A DNA stretch of 64,000 bases from Phycisphaerales bacterium (GCA_022839625.1 JALHJL010000015.1:38575-102574), one strand, 5' to 3'. Shown: positions 8,084 through 16,672, numbered from the stretch's first letter. Notes: a model not told the origin generated them from the letters alone. Translations and numbers: made by a program.

Positions 8084-8750
8084 GCCGAGCGGCGCTCCGG
8101 CGCGCTCTTCGCCGCCGGCGGGCGCGCACGGTGAAGACGACGACCAGGATGACCGTGATTGCGAGCACCCAGATCAGCGCTTCCGCGCGGCCGACGTACT
8201 TCTGGAGCGTGGGGATCATGCCGGCGAACCAGTAGCCCAGGCACACGAACAGCGGGATCGACAGCAGCGCGCCCGCGAAGTCCGCCAGGAAGAACCGCCA
8301 GTACGGGAAGCGCGTGGCCCCCGCGGTCAGACACATGACCGCGCGGACGCCGACCAGGAAGCGCCCGAAGAAACAAAACCATGTCCCGTGCACGCGGAAT
8401 CGCCGGGCCACGCGCGTGAAGCGGGTCGGCGTGATCATCCAGCGCACGGACCGGTGGTTGACCACGTCCGGCCCCCAGCGGCGACCGAGCGAATACAGCA
8501 CGAGGTCGCCGCTCATGACCCCAATGAGCGCAACGGCGAGGGTGCCGTGCCACGAGGCGATCTCGGGATGGGTGCGCAGCAGCACGCCCGCCACGATGAG
8601 CGGAATGTCCTCGGGAATCGGAACGCCGAGGCTGGCGACGACCAGGATCAGAAGCAGGGCCGGGTAATAGGCCTGCTGCATCCAGTCTTCCACCCGCGCG
8701 AATTCGCCGGCCGCAATTGTCAGCGTTCCTAGTACAAGCCAGAGACGCAT
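8049..8750 (-). CDS. DedA family membrane protein
   Basis: A 233-residue integral membrane protein of the DedA (SNARE-associated/VTT) family. These are linked to undecaprenyl-phosphate and phospholipid flipping and to envelope stability. Diagnostic features are ASLGVPIPEDIPLIVAG (the re-entrant loop with the conserved Pro-Glu), the GDLVLYSLGRRWG segment, and FFGRFLVGVRAV, with the conserved Arg residues after the second half. About four to five hydrophobic stretches are present. The C-terminal tail is strongly basic (RARRRRRARR). It is convergent with the preceding gene and overlaps its 3' end by 35 bases. Confidence 0.9.
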   Translation of the reverse strand: MRLWLVLGTLTIAAGEFARVEDWMQQAYYPALLLILVVASLGVPIPEDIPLIVAGVLLRTHPEIASWHGTLAVALIGVMSGDLVLYSLGRRWGPDVVNHRSVRWMITPTRFTRVARRFRVHGTWFCFFGRFLVGVRAVMCLTAGATRFPYWRFFLADFAGALLSIPLFVCLGYWFAGMIPTLQKYVGRAEALIWVLAITVILVVVFTVRARRRRRARRSAARLSDAPTSGTAE

Positions 8751-9040
8751 TGGAGCGCAGCCTTCGTTGGTGTCATTACCGGGGCCGGTACTTCAGGCCG
8801 TTCAAGACGGCCGTGCCGCCCCGGCGGCGACCTGTGCGGCCGGGCACGGTCCCGGTTCGATATAGTCCGGCCGGTCTTTTTTTGCGTTTGCCGAAAAACC
8901 TCTTGCCAGCCGAACCGGGCAGGATACAATCTGGGCGCTCGAGTGGCGAGCGGCACGTACAGGTTTCCCCCCCGGCCTGTCGGCCCCCCACTCGGGCATT
9001 TTTGTTGCGCGCGTGGCGGAGGGGCAGGAAATTAGGCGGC
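8751..9040. other. Gene-free spacer before the transposase remnant
   Basis: No gene is recognised. There is a run of seven Ts at 8877-8883 after CCGGCCGG, which looks like part of a terminator, but neither flanking gene ends into it and no long stem precedes it. A run of C (about 8967-8973) and generally skewed composition suggest decayed sequence. Confidence 0.4.
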
Positions 9041-9501
9041 AATTAGGGACAGTCGCCTGTTTTCCTTGCCCGTGCGGCCCCGTCCACGTACCTTGCCGCC
9101 ATGCCGCGCATCGCCGGCATCGTCGCGCCCGGTCTCGCCCACCACGTCACGCAGCGCGGCAACAATCACCAGGACGTCCTCTTCGTGGACGGCGATCGCC
9201 GCACCTACCTCGCCCTGCTCAAGGACCGCTGCGACGCCGGCCTGCGCGTCCTCGGCTACTGCCTGATGACGAGCCACGTACACCTGATCGTCGTGCCGCC
9301 GGACGAGGAGTCGCTCGCGGACGAGGAGACCGCCGCCCCTCGCGGTCACCTGTGCGCCGGCCGGCCGCTGGCGACGGACAGCTTCCTGGCCAAACAGGAA
9401 ACGCGGCTCGGCCGCCGCCTGCGTCCCCGCCCCGTCGGCCGCCCGCGCCAAGGCGAGAAATGGGTGGCTGTCCCTAATTTCGCTGTTGGCTGTCCCCAAT
9501 T
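9041..9501 (+). mobile_element. RAYT-type element remnant bounded by AATTAGGGACAG ends
   Basis: AATTAGGGACAG (9041-9052) and its exact reverse complement CTGTCCCTAATT (9468-9479) bracket a truncated REP-associated tyrosine transposase gene. A second, slightly changed right end, CTGTCCCCAATT, follows at 9490-9501. Further copies of the left-end motif occur at 10248-10259 (exact) and 10621-10633 (one base inserted), so the element or its ends have been copied locally. The strings are typical of sequences next to RAYT genes. Confidence 0.6.
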
Positions 9502-9607
9502 TCGCTCAGGTAACCTCTGCGGCCTGAAGGTGGGCACGGGCTATCCCGCGCGACTACACAACTGCCTCACTCGTCTTCAAGCCTACGATCCGCTTCCAGC
9601 TGCTTGA
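9101..9607 (+). pseudogene. Internally deleted REP-associated (Y1/HUH) transposase
   Basis: The N-terminal part is a good RAYT match: GLAHHVTQRGNNHQDVLF and then YCLMTSHVHLIVVP, which carries the HUH metal motif. Directly after PPDEESLAD the frame jumps to the family C-terminus (AGRPLATDSFL, then LGRRLRPRPVGRPR). Roughly 100 residues are missing, including the segment that should carry the catalytic tyrosine. The deletion keeps the frame, which then runs through the right-hand repeat to a stop at 9607; homology ends near 9460. The product cannot be an active transposase. It is a relic that could still bind its palindromes only if it folds. Confidence 0.8.
9509..9555. repeat. Direct repeat copy 1 (flanks amber-broken gene)
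   Basis: This 47-base segment starts GGTAACC-TCTGCGG-CCTGAAGGTGGGCAC and matches 10195-10242 with a handful of differences. The embedded palindrome GGTGGGC-ACA-GCCCACC is intact in copy 2 but degenerate here. The two copies point the same way and bracket a single minus-strand gene, so the intervening 0.64 kb looks like an inserted or duplicated cassette. Confidence 0.6.
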
Positions 9608-10154
9608 GATAGCATTCGAGCTTCTCAGCGACCTTGTGGAACACCATTGGCAGGTACGGCAAGAGGTCTCCAAAACCTGGCTTGGTCCCGGGTGGGCCGC
9701 CATGGTAATACCGCATGTGCTTTAGAATAGCCGACCGCTCGTCATCGGATATCTGGTCCAGCGGATCGCGCTCGTGGTAATCATGGAAGCTCGACAAGTG
9801 GATGAACGCACAGCCGAAACGGTAGACTGACTCGGTCCACCCGTGTAGCCGCTAAGCCAGGTTGACCATATCCCGGTCGGTTACCGACTTTCGGCTTCCC
9901 ACCAACGTCCACATGCGTCCCTCGGTGGATGCTTGCATTAGCTCTTCACGGCGCTTCTTGTCGTCGGTGGACAACAGGTAGATCACTCGAACGAGTGAGT
10001 CCAATTCTTGCCGTAAAATGCCAACCGCTTGTGCAGGCAAGTCCTGCGACTGAAGAAGCCAAATCGCTCTAGAGTTCTCTGCCGAGCGGGTTCTTACCTG
10101 CCGACAAAACACTTCTCGTGCCGTCAACTGGGCCTCCGATCCCCCGCTAACCAT
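9567..10154 (-). pseudogene. Helical protein gene interrupted by one in-frame amber codon; possible HEPN domain
   Basis: Two open frames on the minus strand are halves of one gene. The first reads MVSGGSEAQLTAREVFC to TDRDMVNLA and stops at TAG (9852-9854). Reading on in the same frame gives RLHGWTESVYRFGCAFIHLS and then SSFHDYHERD to LEADRRLEDE, with no frameshift. The residue lost was probably Gln (CAG to TAG). The segment RFGCAFIH fits the R-x(4-6)-H signature of HEPN RNase-like domains, and the protein looks all-helical, but I do not recognise the family with certainty. ATG 10154 is preferred because the open sequence above it lies in the flanking direct repeat. A sequencing error or amber suppression is possible. 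Confidence 0.7.
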
Positions 10155-10194
10155 GGCATCGTAGCCCCCCGGTCGCCTCCGCAGCAAGCGTATA

Positions 10195-10242
10195 GGTAAC
10201 CGCTGCGGCACTGAAGGTGGGCACAGCCCACCCTACGCGACT
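10195..10242. repeat. Direct repeat copy 2 with intact GGTGGGC/GCCCACC palindrome
   Basis: This is the second copy of the 9509-9555 repeat. It contains the perfect inverted repeat GGTGGGC (10216-10222) - ACA - GCCCACC (10226-10232). Five bases later comes another AATTAGGGACAG end (10248-10259). Confidence 0.6.
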
Positions 10243-10247
10243 GCGAT

Positions 10248-10770
10248 AATTAGGGACAGCCATCATCACAGTCTCTTTTTGACGCCAAGAGTGCGCTCGA
10301 TCTAGCGCTGGCCCACATCCGCATGTGGAACAGCGTTCGCGGATTGTCGCGACGCTGCGTCTATTCGGTCAAGAGCCAGCGCTCAACGGTTGGCAGCGCA
10401 GACGCCCCGCCGTCTCGGAGGCGAGAAGCTCACAGTGTGCTTGCCGCGTTGCGACGATTCCCTGTTCGCCGTCCTATCGCGGATCGGTCTTCGTTGCGCG
10501 AGCAAATCCGACACCACGGGCGCCGCGTCAGCCCGGACAACGAACCAGCGTCGCTTGTAGCTGAGGATCTCCTCCGACAGTCCGTAGCCTTCCAGCTCCG
10601 CGCGGGGGCGTCGAAATGAGAAATAGGGGACAGCCACCTACTTCCTGGAGAACCGACCCGCTCGCTCGGTAATGCGCTTGCTTGCGCTGCGCGTTCTGAC
10701 GCGAGCCCGCCGTCGTCCTCTTCGCGTTCTTTGCGTGCTTGGCGTCTTGGCGGTTTGCTCATGGGCTCCA
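10248..10770. other. Gene-free decayed sequence between transposon-end motifs
   Basis: No gene is supported between the AATTAGGGACAG motif at 10248 and the AAATAGGGGACAG motif at 10621, although both bound the segment as if it were another element copy. A minus-strand frame at 10383-10637 contains LEGYGLSEEILSYKRRWFVVRADAA, which reads more protein-like than its surroundings and may be a fragment of a lost gene. From 10725 to 10758 the minus strand carries degenerate 8-10 base units of the type CGCCAAG/CACGCAAAG/AACGCGAAG. Confidence 0.5.
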
Positions 10771-10771
10771 C

Positions 10772-10851
10772 GGCAGGTCTTCGAAGATTCGACCTGCCCT
10801 ACCCGTTCGACGGCAGGTCTTCGAAGACTCGACCCGCGTTACCCCCGGCTC
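10772..10851. repeat. 40-bp tandem repeat with internal palindrome (two copies)
   Basis: A unit beginning GGCAGGTCTTCGAAGA starts at 10772 and again at 10812, a 40-base period. In copy 1, GGCAGGTC (10772-10779) pairs with GACCTGCC (10791-10798). Copy 2 has lost the right arm (GACCCGCG). Confidence 0.7.
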
Positions 10852-10885
10852 AGCGTGCCCTACATGAACGGGTCCGCCGCTGCTA

Positions 10886-11217
10886 GATCGCCGTACGCGA
10901 TCTTGCGGCGCGGGAGGGCGAGGCTCCCGCCGAGCCGCGGCTCGCCAGGAGGCTCGCCCTCCCGACGCGCGCCGCCGAATCGCGCCCGGTGATTTAGATC
11001 GCCGCGTGCGATCTTGCGGCGCTCGGGTGCCATGGGCAAGCACAGCGTGCCCGTGTTTCGACATGCACGGGCAACCTTCAGTTGCCCATGGCACCCGCGA
11101 GTGCGGCCGAATCTCGCATGGGCAAGCACAGCTTGCCCGTGTTTCGACGTGCACGGGCAACCTTCGGTTGCCCATGGCACCCGCGAGTGTAGCCGAATCG
11201 CGCACGGTGATCTAGAA
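10886..11217. repeat. Nested repeat cluster including an 86-bp tandem hairpin unit
   Basis: Three layers are seen. A 25-base string starting GATCGCCG and ending GATCTTGCGGCG occurs at 10886-10910 and 10997-11021. A unit starting CATGGGCAAGCACAGC is repeated in tandem at 11031-11116 and 11117-11199 (period 86); each unit folds because GCACGGGCAAC and GTTGCCCATGG answer the opening CATGGGCAA and TGCCCGTG. CGAATCGCGC(C/A)CGGTGAT occurs at 10977 and 11195. The cluster ends 9 bases before the DUF362 gene and may hold its leader. Confidence 0.7.
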
Positions 11218-11225
11218 TTTCGCAT

Positions 11226-12512
11226 ATGAAATCCAAGGTCGCCATCCTCCGCACGAGCCCGCGCACCGTCCTGCGCGACTATCACGAGCTCCTGAACCTC
11301 GCCGGCTACCAGGACGTCGTCGCCAGGGACGCCGACACGGCGCTCAAGATCAACATCTCCTGGCACTTCTTCTTCCCCGGCAGCTCGACCGTGCCCTGGC
11401 AGCTCGAGGGCGTCATCCGGGCCATGAAGGCCGACGGCTATGACCCGCACCTGATCCACGGCTGCCACAACCGCACCGTCGTCATCGACGCCCACCTCGG
11501 CGAACGCGAGAACAAGCAGCTCCACGTCGTCGAGAACCACGGCCTGCGCAACATCCACCTCTACGAAGGCGAGGAGTGGATCAACATCCGCGACGCGGTC
11601 GGCGACCTCACCCGGCAGTTCCTCTGCCTCAACGAGGTGTACCCCCAGGGCTTCATGATCCCCCGCCGCTTCATCGGCGAGAACATCATCCACCTGCCCA
11701 CGGTCAAGACCCACGTCTTCACAACGACCACCGGCGCGATGAAGAACGCCTTCGGCGGCCTGCTCAACGAGCGGCGGCACTGGACCCACCCCGTCATCCA
11801 CGAGACCCTCGTCGACCTGCTGATGATCCAGAAGAAGATCCACCGCGGCGTCTTCGCGGTGATGGACGGCACGTTCGCCGGCGACGGCCCCGGCCCGCGC
11901 TGCATGGTCCCGCACGTCAAGAACGTCATCCTCGCCAGCGCCGACCAGACGGCCATCGACGCCGTCGCGGCCAGGCTCATGGGCTTCGACCCCTTGTCGA
12001 TCAAGTTCATCCGGCTTGCGCACGAGCTCGGCCTCGGCTGCGGCGACCCGCGCGAGATCGAGATCGTCGGCGACCAGGCCGCCGCGCAGGAGAACTGGCA
12101 CTTCGCCGGCCCGTTTCAGAAGATGACGTTTGCCAGCCGGATGCAGCACCTGATTTATTGGGGCCCCCTCAAGAAGCCCATCGAGTGGTCGCTAAAGACG
12201 TGGCTCGCGCCGTGGGCGTACATCGCCAGCGTGCTCTACCACGACAGCTTCTGGTATCCGCTGCGCGCCAAGCGTGCGATGCGGCTCGCGCTGGAGAGCG
12301 ACTGGGGGCGGCTCTTCCAGGCCTGGGAGAGCCTTACGCCGGACGACCTCGGCTACCCCGCCGTCGGCGACCGGCCCGCCGAGCTCAACAAAGCCGGCTG
12401 GGCGGCCTTCGGACAATCGCTCAGGATTCTGGGTACGTGCGTGAAAGAGGCGCCTGAGTTCTCGGCTCGCCGGCGCAAGGCCGCTCCGCCGCTCTCGCCT
12501 GCCGGCCATTGA
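11226..12512 (+). CDS. DUF362 domain-containing protein
   Basis: A 428-residue cytoplasmic protein whose central region is a DUF362 domain (LGLRNIHLYEGEEW type start, then NIIHLPTVKTHVFTTTTGAMKNAFGG, and later MDGTFAGDGPGPRC and ASADQTAIDAVAARLMGFDP). DUF362 proteins often carry an iron-sulfur ferredoxin part; this one does not, and the C-terminal 150 residues are a helical extension I cannot assign. The function of the family is not established. ATG 11226 follows directly on the repeat cluster, with no clear Shine-Dalgarno sequence (TTTCGCAT before it). It has no operon partner. Confidence 0.85.
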   Translation: MKSKVAILRTSPRTVLRDYHELLNLAGYQDVVARDADTALKINISWHFFFPGSSTVPWQLEGVIRAMKADGYDPHLIHGCHNRTVVIDAHLGERENKQLHVVENHGLRNIHLYEGEEWINIRDAVGDLTRQFLCLNEVYPQGFMIPRRFIGENIIHLPTVKTHVFTTTTGAMKNAFGGLLNERRHWTHPVIHETLVDLLMIQKKIHRGVFAVMDGTFAGDGPGPRCMVPHVKNVILASADQTAIDAVAARLMGFDPLSIKFIRLAHELGLGCGDPREIEIVGDQAAAQENWHFAGPFQKMTFASRMQHLIYWGPLKKPIEWSLKTWLAPWAYIASVLYHDSFWYPLRAKRAMRLALESDWGRLFQAWESLTPDDLGYPAVGDRPAELNKAGWAAFGQSLRILGTCVKEAPEFSARRRKAAPPLSPAGH

Positions 12513-12694
12513 CGTGGTGCCGTGAGGCAGGGGCGACCGTGTAGAGCAGGTGGAGCGCAACGCAACCTGCCGCAAGCGTGTCTCCGCGCGGCGGCACACT
12601 TCGGCCGCGGCGCGGCCCACACCTCCGGGGCCCCGCGCTGGCGCTTGGGGCTCTGGTCGCGGGCGGATCGGGATGGGGTACCCTCAAAACGCCG

Positions 12695-14587
12695 TCACAC
12701 GCCCAGGAGTTCCTCCGCCTCGGTCAGCCACTTCTCGAACAGCTTCATGGCGTCCTCGATCGGCTGGGGCGAGGTCATGTCCACGCCGGCGTCCTTGAGC
12801 AGCTCGAGCGGATACTTGCTGCTGCCGCCCTTGAGGAAGCCGAGGTACTTCTGAACGGCGTCCGGCTCGCCGGCCATGATGCGGCTGACGATGTTCGTGG
12901 CGGCGCAGTAGCTCGTGGCATACTTGTACACGTAGAAGTTGCGGTAGAAGTGCGGGATGCGAATCCAGTAGTTGTCCACGAGCGGGTCGTGCGTGTAATC
13001 CGGCCCGTAGTAGCGCTTCATGATCTCGCCGTAGGCGGCGCCGATGGTGTCGGCTGTGAGCGGAATCCCCTGGGCGGCCATTTCGTGAATCTTGCCCTCG
13101 AACTCGCTGAACATGGTCTGGCGCCAGACCGTGCCGCGGAAGCCCTCCAGCAGCTCCCCGAGCAGATAGAGTTTGACCTGCGGGTCCTTGATCTGCTCGA
13201 GGATGTAGTTCTCCAGCAGGATTTCGTTGGCGGTGGACGCGACCTCGGCGCAGAAGATGTCGTAGTCGGCATACACGTAGGGTTGCGTGCTGCGCGACAG
13301 GTGCGAGTGCATCGAGTGGCCCATTTCGTGGCACAGGGTCGAGAGGTCCTGGTACCGGCCGTAGTAGTTCAACAGGATGTACGGCTGCGTCAGGTACGTG
13401 CCGGCCGAGAAGGCGCCGCTCTGCTTGCCCTTGGTGGGGAAGACGTCGATCCAGCGCGATTCGACGCCCTTCCGGACCGTTGCGCAGTACTCCGCGCCCA
13501 GCGGCGCCAGCGCCTTGAGCATCGTCTCGACGGCTTCCTCGTAGGTGTACTCTAGATTCGCCTCCCCCGTCAGCCGGACGTACAGATCGTAGTCGTGGAC
13601 CCCGTCCTCGCACTTCAAGACCTTCTTCCGCAGCGTGGTGTAGCGGTGCAGCAGGGGCAGGTTGTCGTTGACCGTGTTGACCAGGTTCTCGTAGACGCCG
13701 ATCGGAATGTTGCTGCCGTCCAGCGCCGCCGCCAGAGAGTTCTCGTACCCGCGCGCCCGCACGTTGAACAGGTGCCCCTGGACTTCGCCGTTGAGCAGTG
13801 CGGCGGCGGTGTTGCGAACGCCTTTGTAGGTGCCCGTGATGCCTTCGTAGGCGTCTTTCCGCACGCGCCGCTCGGGCGAATCCATGAAGAGGTAGAAGGC
13901 GGAGTCCGACAGCTCAACCACAGTGCCGTCGGCGTCCTCGATGGTGGGGAACTTCAAGTCCGCGTTGGCCAGCAGGTTGTAGGCGTTCCCGGGCGCGGCG
14001 AACACCTGGCCCGCCAGGGCGATGAGCCGTTCCTGCTCCGCCGGCAGAATGTGCTTCTTCTGGCGGAAGAGGTTGTCGAGGGCGTGTCGATAGACGCCGA
14101 GCTCCTTGTTCGCCTTCATCCACTGGTCGAGCGTCTCCCACGGAATGGCGGTCAGCTCGGGCTCGACCCACGCCAGCGCCTGGCCGTATTCGACCGCCAG
14201 CCCGCGCAGACGGTTCACCATGCCCTGGTACTTGTTCTCGCGGGTGTCTTCGGTGGAGCGCAGGCCGGCGTAGACGAAGTTCTGCTCGAAGCGCGGCACG
14301 AGGTCGTCGCGCAGCTTGAAGAAGCTCAGCAGCGTGTCCGCGCTCTCGCCCAGCTTGCCCTGGAACGCCGCCAGCTTCGGGATTTCGGTCTCCAGGCCCT
14401 TGAACTCGACCTCCCAGGCCTCATCGGTGGGATAGATGGCCTCGAGCGCCCACAAGTACTTCGTCTCAATCTCGCTCCGCTCCGGGACCTTCTTTTCCTC
14501 GGCGCGGGTCGCTGCCCACGGGACCAGGGCGAGGACGAGGGACAGCTTCAGGATGCGCGAGACCAGGCCGACCGCTTGCGATTTCAT
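12695..14587 (-). CDS. pepF: Exported oligoendopeptidase F (M3B metallopeptidase)
   Basis: The 630-residue protein is a thimet-like M3B zinc peptidase. The catalytic motif is LCHEMGHSMHSHLS (around residue 420) with the third ligand Glu in EVASTANEILLE. PepF cleaves oligopeptides of roughly 7-17 residues and is normally cytoplasmic. Here the N-terminus (RILKLSLVLALVPWAATRAEE) is a signal peptide with an Ala-x-Ala-like site, so this member probably works in the periplasm. Length and domain order match the family. It is transcribed alone, with 376 bases between it and the divergent ABC exporter genes. Confidence 0.95.
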   Translation of the reverse strand: MKSQAVGLVSRILKLSLVLALVPWAATRAEEKKVPERSEIETKYLWALEAIYPTDEAWEVEFKGLETEIPKLAAFQGKLGESADTLLSFFKLRDDLVPRFEQNFVYAGLRSTEDTRENKYQGMVNRLRGLAVEYGQALAWVEPELTAIPWETLDQWMKANKELGVYRHALDNLFRQKKHILPAEQERLIALAGQVFAAPGNAYNLLANADLKFPTIEDADGTVVELSDSAFYLFMDSPERRVRKDAYEGITGTYKGVRNTAAALLNGEVQGHLFNVRARGYENSLAAALDGSNIPIGVYENLVNTVNDNLPLLHRYTTLRKKVLKCEDGVHDYDLYVRLTGEANLEYTYEEAVETMLKALAPLGAEYCATVRKGVESRWIDVFPTKGKQSGAFSAGTYLTQPYILLNYYGRYQDLSTLCHEMGHSMHSHLSRSTQPYVYADYDIFCAEVASTANEILLENYILEQIKDPQVKLYLLGELLEGFRGTVWRQTMFSEFEGKIHEMAAQGIPLTADTIGAAYGEIMKRYYGPDYTHDPLVDNYWIRIPHFYRNFYVYKYATSYCAATNIVSRIMAGEPDAVQKYLGFLKGGSSKYPLELLKDAGVDMTSPQPIEDAMKLFEKWLTEAEELLGV

Positions 14588-14963
14588 GACAGATTCTCAC
14601 GGCGGGGGGACGGACTCCGGCCGCGCGCCTGGCCCCGCTCACCAGACGGCGGCATGTCGAGTCCATCAGGGTAGCCGCACCATGCCCGCCAAGGCAAGCG
14701 GACGCGGTCCACGTGCCTCACCTCGCCGCGGCGCTCCGCCGCCGGCCTTGACTTTTGGGCCGTCTTCGATTTGGATGCGGCCACGTGGAACGTGACAGTA
14801 CCCGCGAGGGCGCGGGGCGAGCCGTTGTGGCGGCAAGGTGGAACTTTGCGGTCCCCGCAAGCGCGGCGACGGCCCTGGCGCGCCGCGGGCGGGCGTTTCT
14901 TGGACGTGTGCACAGCGGAGCTTTGCACTCCCCCCGCGACGGCCGACCAACGGAAGTAATGCC
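14588..14963. other. Intergenic region between pepF and the ABC exporter
   Basis: No gene is seen. The frame of the downstream permease is open back to 14838, but that part is repeat-derived. GTGGAACTTTGCGG (14838-14851) belongs to a dispersed motif also found at 17588, 19803 and 19835. Promoters for both divergent units should lie here; I could not pick them with confidence. Confidence 0.5.
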
Positions 14964-15800
14964 GTGTCAGCCGAGCCAATCGTGTGGACCAACTCGCCGA
15001 GCGTACTCACCCGCCTGCGGCAGCTTTACGCGCGCCGCGAGACGATCCTGTACCTGGTCAGCAGCAATCTGAAGGCCGGCCACCGCAACAAGGCGCTCGG
15101 GAACCTCTGGAGCCTGCTCGACCCGCTGTTGTCGCTGGCGGTCTATTACGTGGTTTTTGGGATTCTGTTTCGGCAGGCCGCCGCCGGCGTGGGGAACTAC
15201 CTCGTCTATCTGTTCGTGGGCGTGGTGGCGTGGCGGTTTCTCGACGGGACTATCTCGCAGGCCGTCAACTGCATTCGCGGCAACCGCGGCCTGATCGCGG
15301 AGATCAACTTTCCCAAGGCGGTCTTTCCGTTGTCGATCGCCTTCTCGCGTCTGTACGACCTGCTCTGGGGGCTGGTGGTGCTCTTCGCGGCGCTGCTGAT
15401 CAGCGGCACGCACCTGAGCTGGTACGTCGTGTGGCTGGTGCCGCTGATCTTCATCCAACTCATGCTGGTCGTTGGGGCGTCGTACATTGCGGCCTACCTG
15501 GGCGCGTTCTTCGCCGACACGGCCAACATCAGCAACGTCGTGCTGCGTCTGCTCTTCTACAGCAGTCCGGTGCTCTACTACGCACAGGGGCCGCATTCGC
15601 GGGTGCCGGAGCAGTACGTCGGGTACTACATGCTCAACCCGCTGGCGTGCCTGCTCGAGAGCTATCACGACTGCGTCGTCCGCGGCCGCGCCCCGGACGC
15701 TCAGAACGTGCTGTACGTCGCCGCGTTCGCGTTCGTCGTCCTGCTGATCGGCTATAGCATCTTCAACCGCGGGGAGGGAAAATTCGCGAAGTATGTCTGA
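14964..15800 (+). CDS. ABC-2 type permease for polysaccharide/teichoic-acid-like export (Wzm/TagG)
   Basis: A 278-residue membrane subunit of an ABC exporter for surface polysaccharide. Hallmarks are LVSSNLKAGHRNKALGNLWSLLDPLL near the N-terminus, six hydrophobic segments, IRGNRGLIAEINFPKAVFPL, and the late SSPVLYYAQ...YYMLNPLACLLESYHD, all typical of TagG/Wzm/KpsM-like permeases. I chose GTG 14964 because GGAAG lies 8 bases upstream and the length then matches the family; an upstream GTG at 14838 would add 42 residues of repeat-encoded sequence. The stop overlaps the ATPase gene by 8 bases, so the two are translated together. Confidence 0.88.
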   Translation: MSAEPIVWTNSPSVLTRLRQLYARRETILYLVSSNLKAGHRNKALGNLWSLLDPLLSLAVYYVVFGILFRQAAAGVGNYLVYLFVGVVAWRFLDGTISQAVNCIRGNRGLIAEINFPKAVFPLSIAFSRLYDLLWGLVVLFAALLISGTHLSWYVVWLVPLIFIQLMLVVGASYIAAYLGAFFADTANISNVVLRLLFYSSPVLYYAQGPHSRVPEQYVGYYMLNPLACLLESYHDCVVRGRAPDAQNVLYVAAFAFVVLLIGYSIFNRGEGKFAKYV

Positions 15801-16608
15801 CGCGGACGCCAAACAGCCCGCGATCCTGGCCGAAGGAGCGTGGGTGAAGTTCCTGATCCGGTATCACCGGAAAGAGGTTACGCTGCGCGAGACGTTCGTG
15901 CGGCTGGTCCGTTTCGCGTCGCGCGGCGGTGGCGCGGACGGCCGCTGGTCCCAGGAGTTCTGGGCGCTGCGGGACATCAGCTTCCGGGCCCATCCGGGCG
16001 ACGTGGTGGCAGTCATCGGTCGGAACGGCTCCGGCAAGTCCACCCTGCTGAAGACGCTGGCCGGCATCTGCGAGGCGGACCGCGGGCGCATCGAGGTGCG
16101 CGGGAAAGTCGGCTGCCTGCTCAGTTTCGGGGTGGGGTTCAACCCGAATCTCAGCGGGCGCGAGAACATCTACCTGAACGGCTCGATTCTGGGCCTGAGC
16201 CGGCGCGCCATCGACGAACGGTTCGACGACATTGTCGAGTTCAGCGAGCTGGGGCAGTTCATCGACGCCCCGGTGCGGACGTACTCGGCGGGCATGCGCA
16301 GCCGCCTGGGCTTTTCCATCGCGATCCACATCGATCCCGACGTGCTGCTGGTGGACGAGGTCCTGAGCGTCGGCGACAGCGCCTTCCGGGCCAAGGCCGG
16401 CTCGATCCTCGACCGCTTCCGCAGCGATCAGAAGACGGTCGTCCTCGCCACGCACAACATGAACCTGGTGCGCGAGGTCTGCAACAAGGCCATCTGGCTC
16501 CACGACGGCGAAATCCGCGCCGCCGGTACGCCCGACGAAGTCGTCACGGCCTACACGGACTCGCAGCCGCCCGCCGCCGCCAAGATCTCTCACACCCAGG
16601 ACGACTGA
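15793..16608 (+). CDS. ABC transporter ATPase for polysaccharide export (Wzt/TagH)
   Basis: The 271-residue nucleotide-binding subunit partners the permease encoded just upstream. Walker A is GRNGSGKST (residues 76-84), the signature is TYSAGMRSRL, and Walker B is VLLVDEVLSVGD. The Q-loop region GVGFNPNLSGRENIYLNG is characteristic of Wzt/TagH/KpsT proteins. There is no C-terminal carbohydrate-binding extension of the E. coli O9a Wzt kind, so recognition of a modified polysaccharide end is not expected. The exporter would move a lipid-linked glycan across the inner membrane. The glycan biosynthesis genes are not adjacent. Confidence 0.93.
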   Translation: MSDADAKQPAILAEGAWVKFLIRYHRKEVTLRETFVRLVRFASRGGGADGRWSQEFWALRDISFRAHPGDVVAVIGRNGSGKSTLLKTLAGICEADRGRIEVRGKVGCLLSFGVGFNPNLSGRENIYLNGSILGLSRRAIDERFDDIVEFSELGQFIDAPVRTYSAGMRSRLGFSIAIHIDPDVLLVDEVLSVGDSAFRAKAGSILDRFRSDQKTVVLATHNMNLVREVCNKAIWLHDGEIRAAGTPDEVVTAYTDSQPPAAAKISHTQDD

Positions 16609-16672
16609 TTCGCCGCCGGGGGGCTTCCCGCTGAACCGCCGAGTCACTTACCGGCGCCGCCCGTGAGCGGTA

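Noticed and set aside
8860..8890. Rho-independent terminator before the T7 run
   Set aside because: CCGGCCGG is self-complementary but too short to leave a loop, and no gene on the plus strand ends just before it.
10383..10637. Minus-strand frame with LEGYGLSEEILSYKRRWFVV
   Set aside because: It looks partly protein-like, but it is short, starts in a transposon-end motif and ends in low-complexity sequence; reported only as a possible decayed fragment.
11031..11199. CRISPR-like array
   Set aside because: There are only two near-identical 86-base units with no unique spacers; it is a tandem hairpin repeat. No cas genes are in the window.
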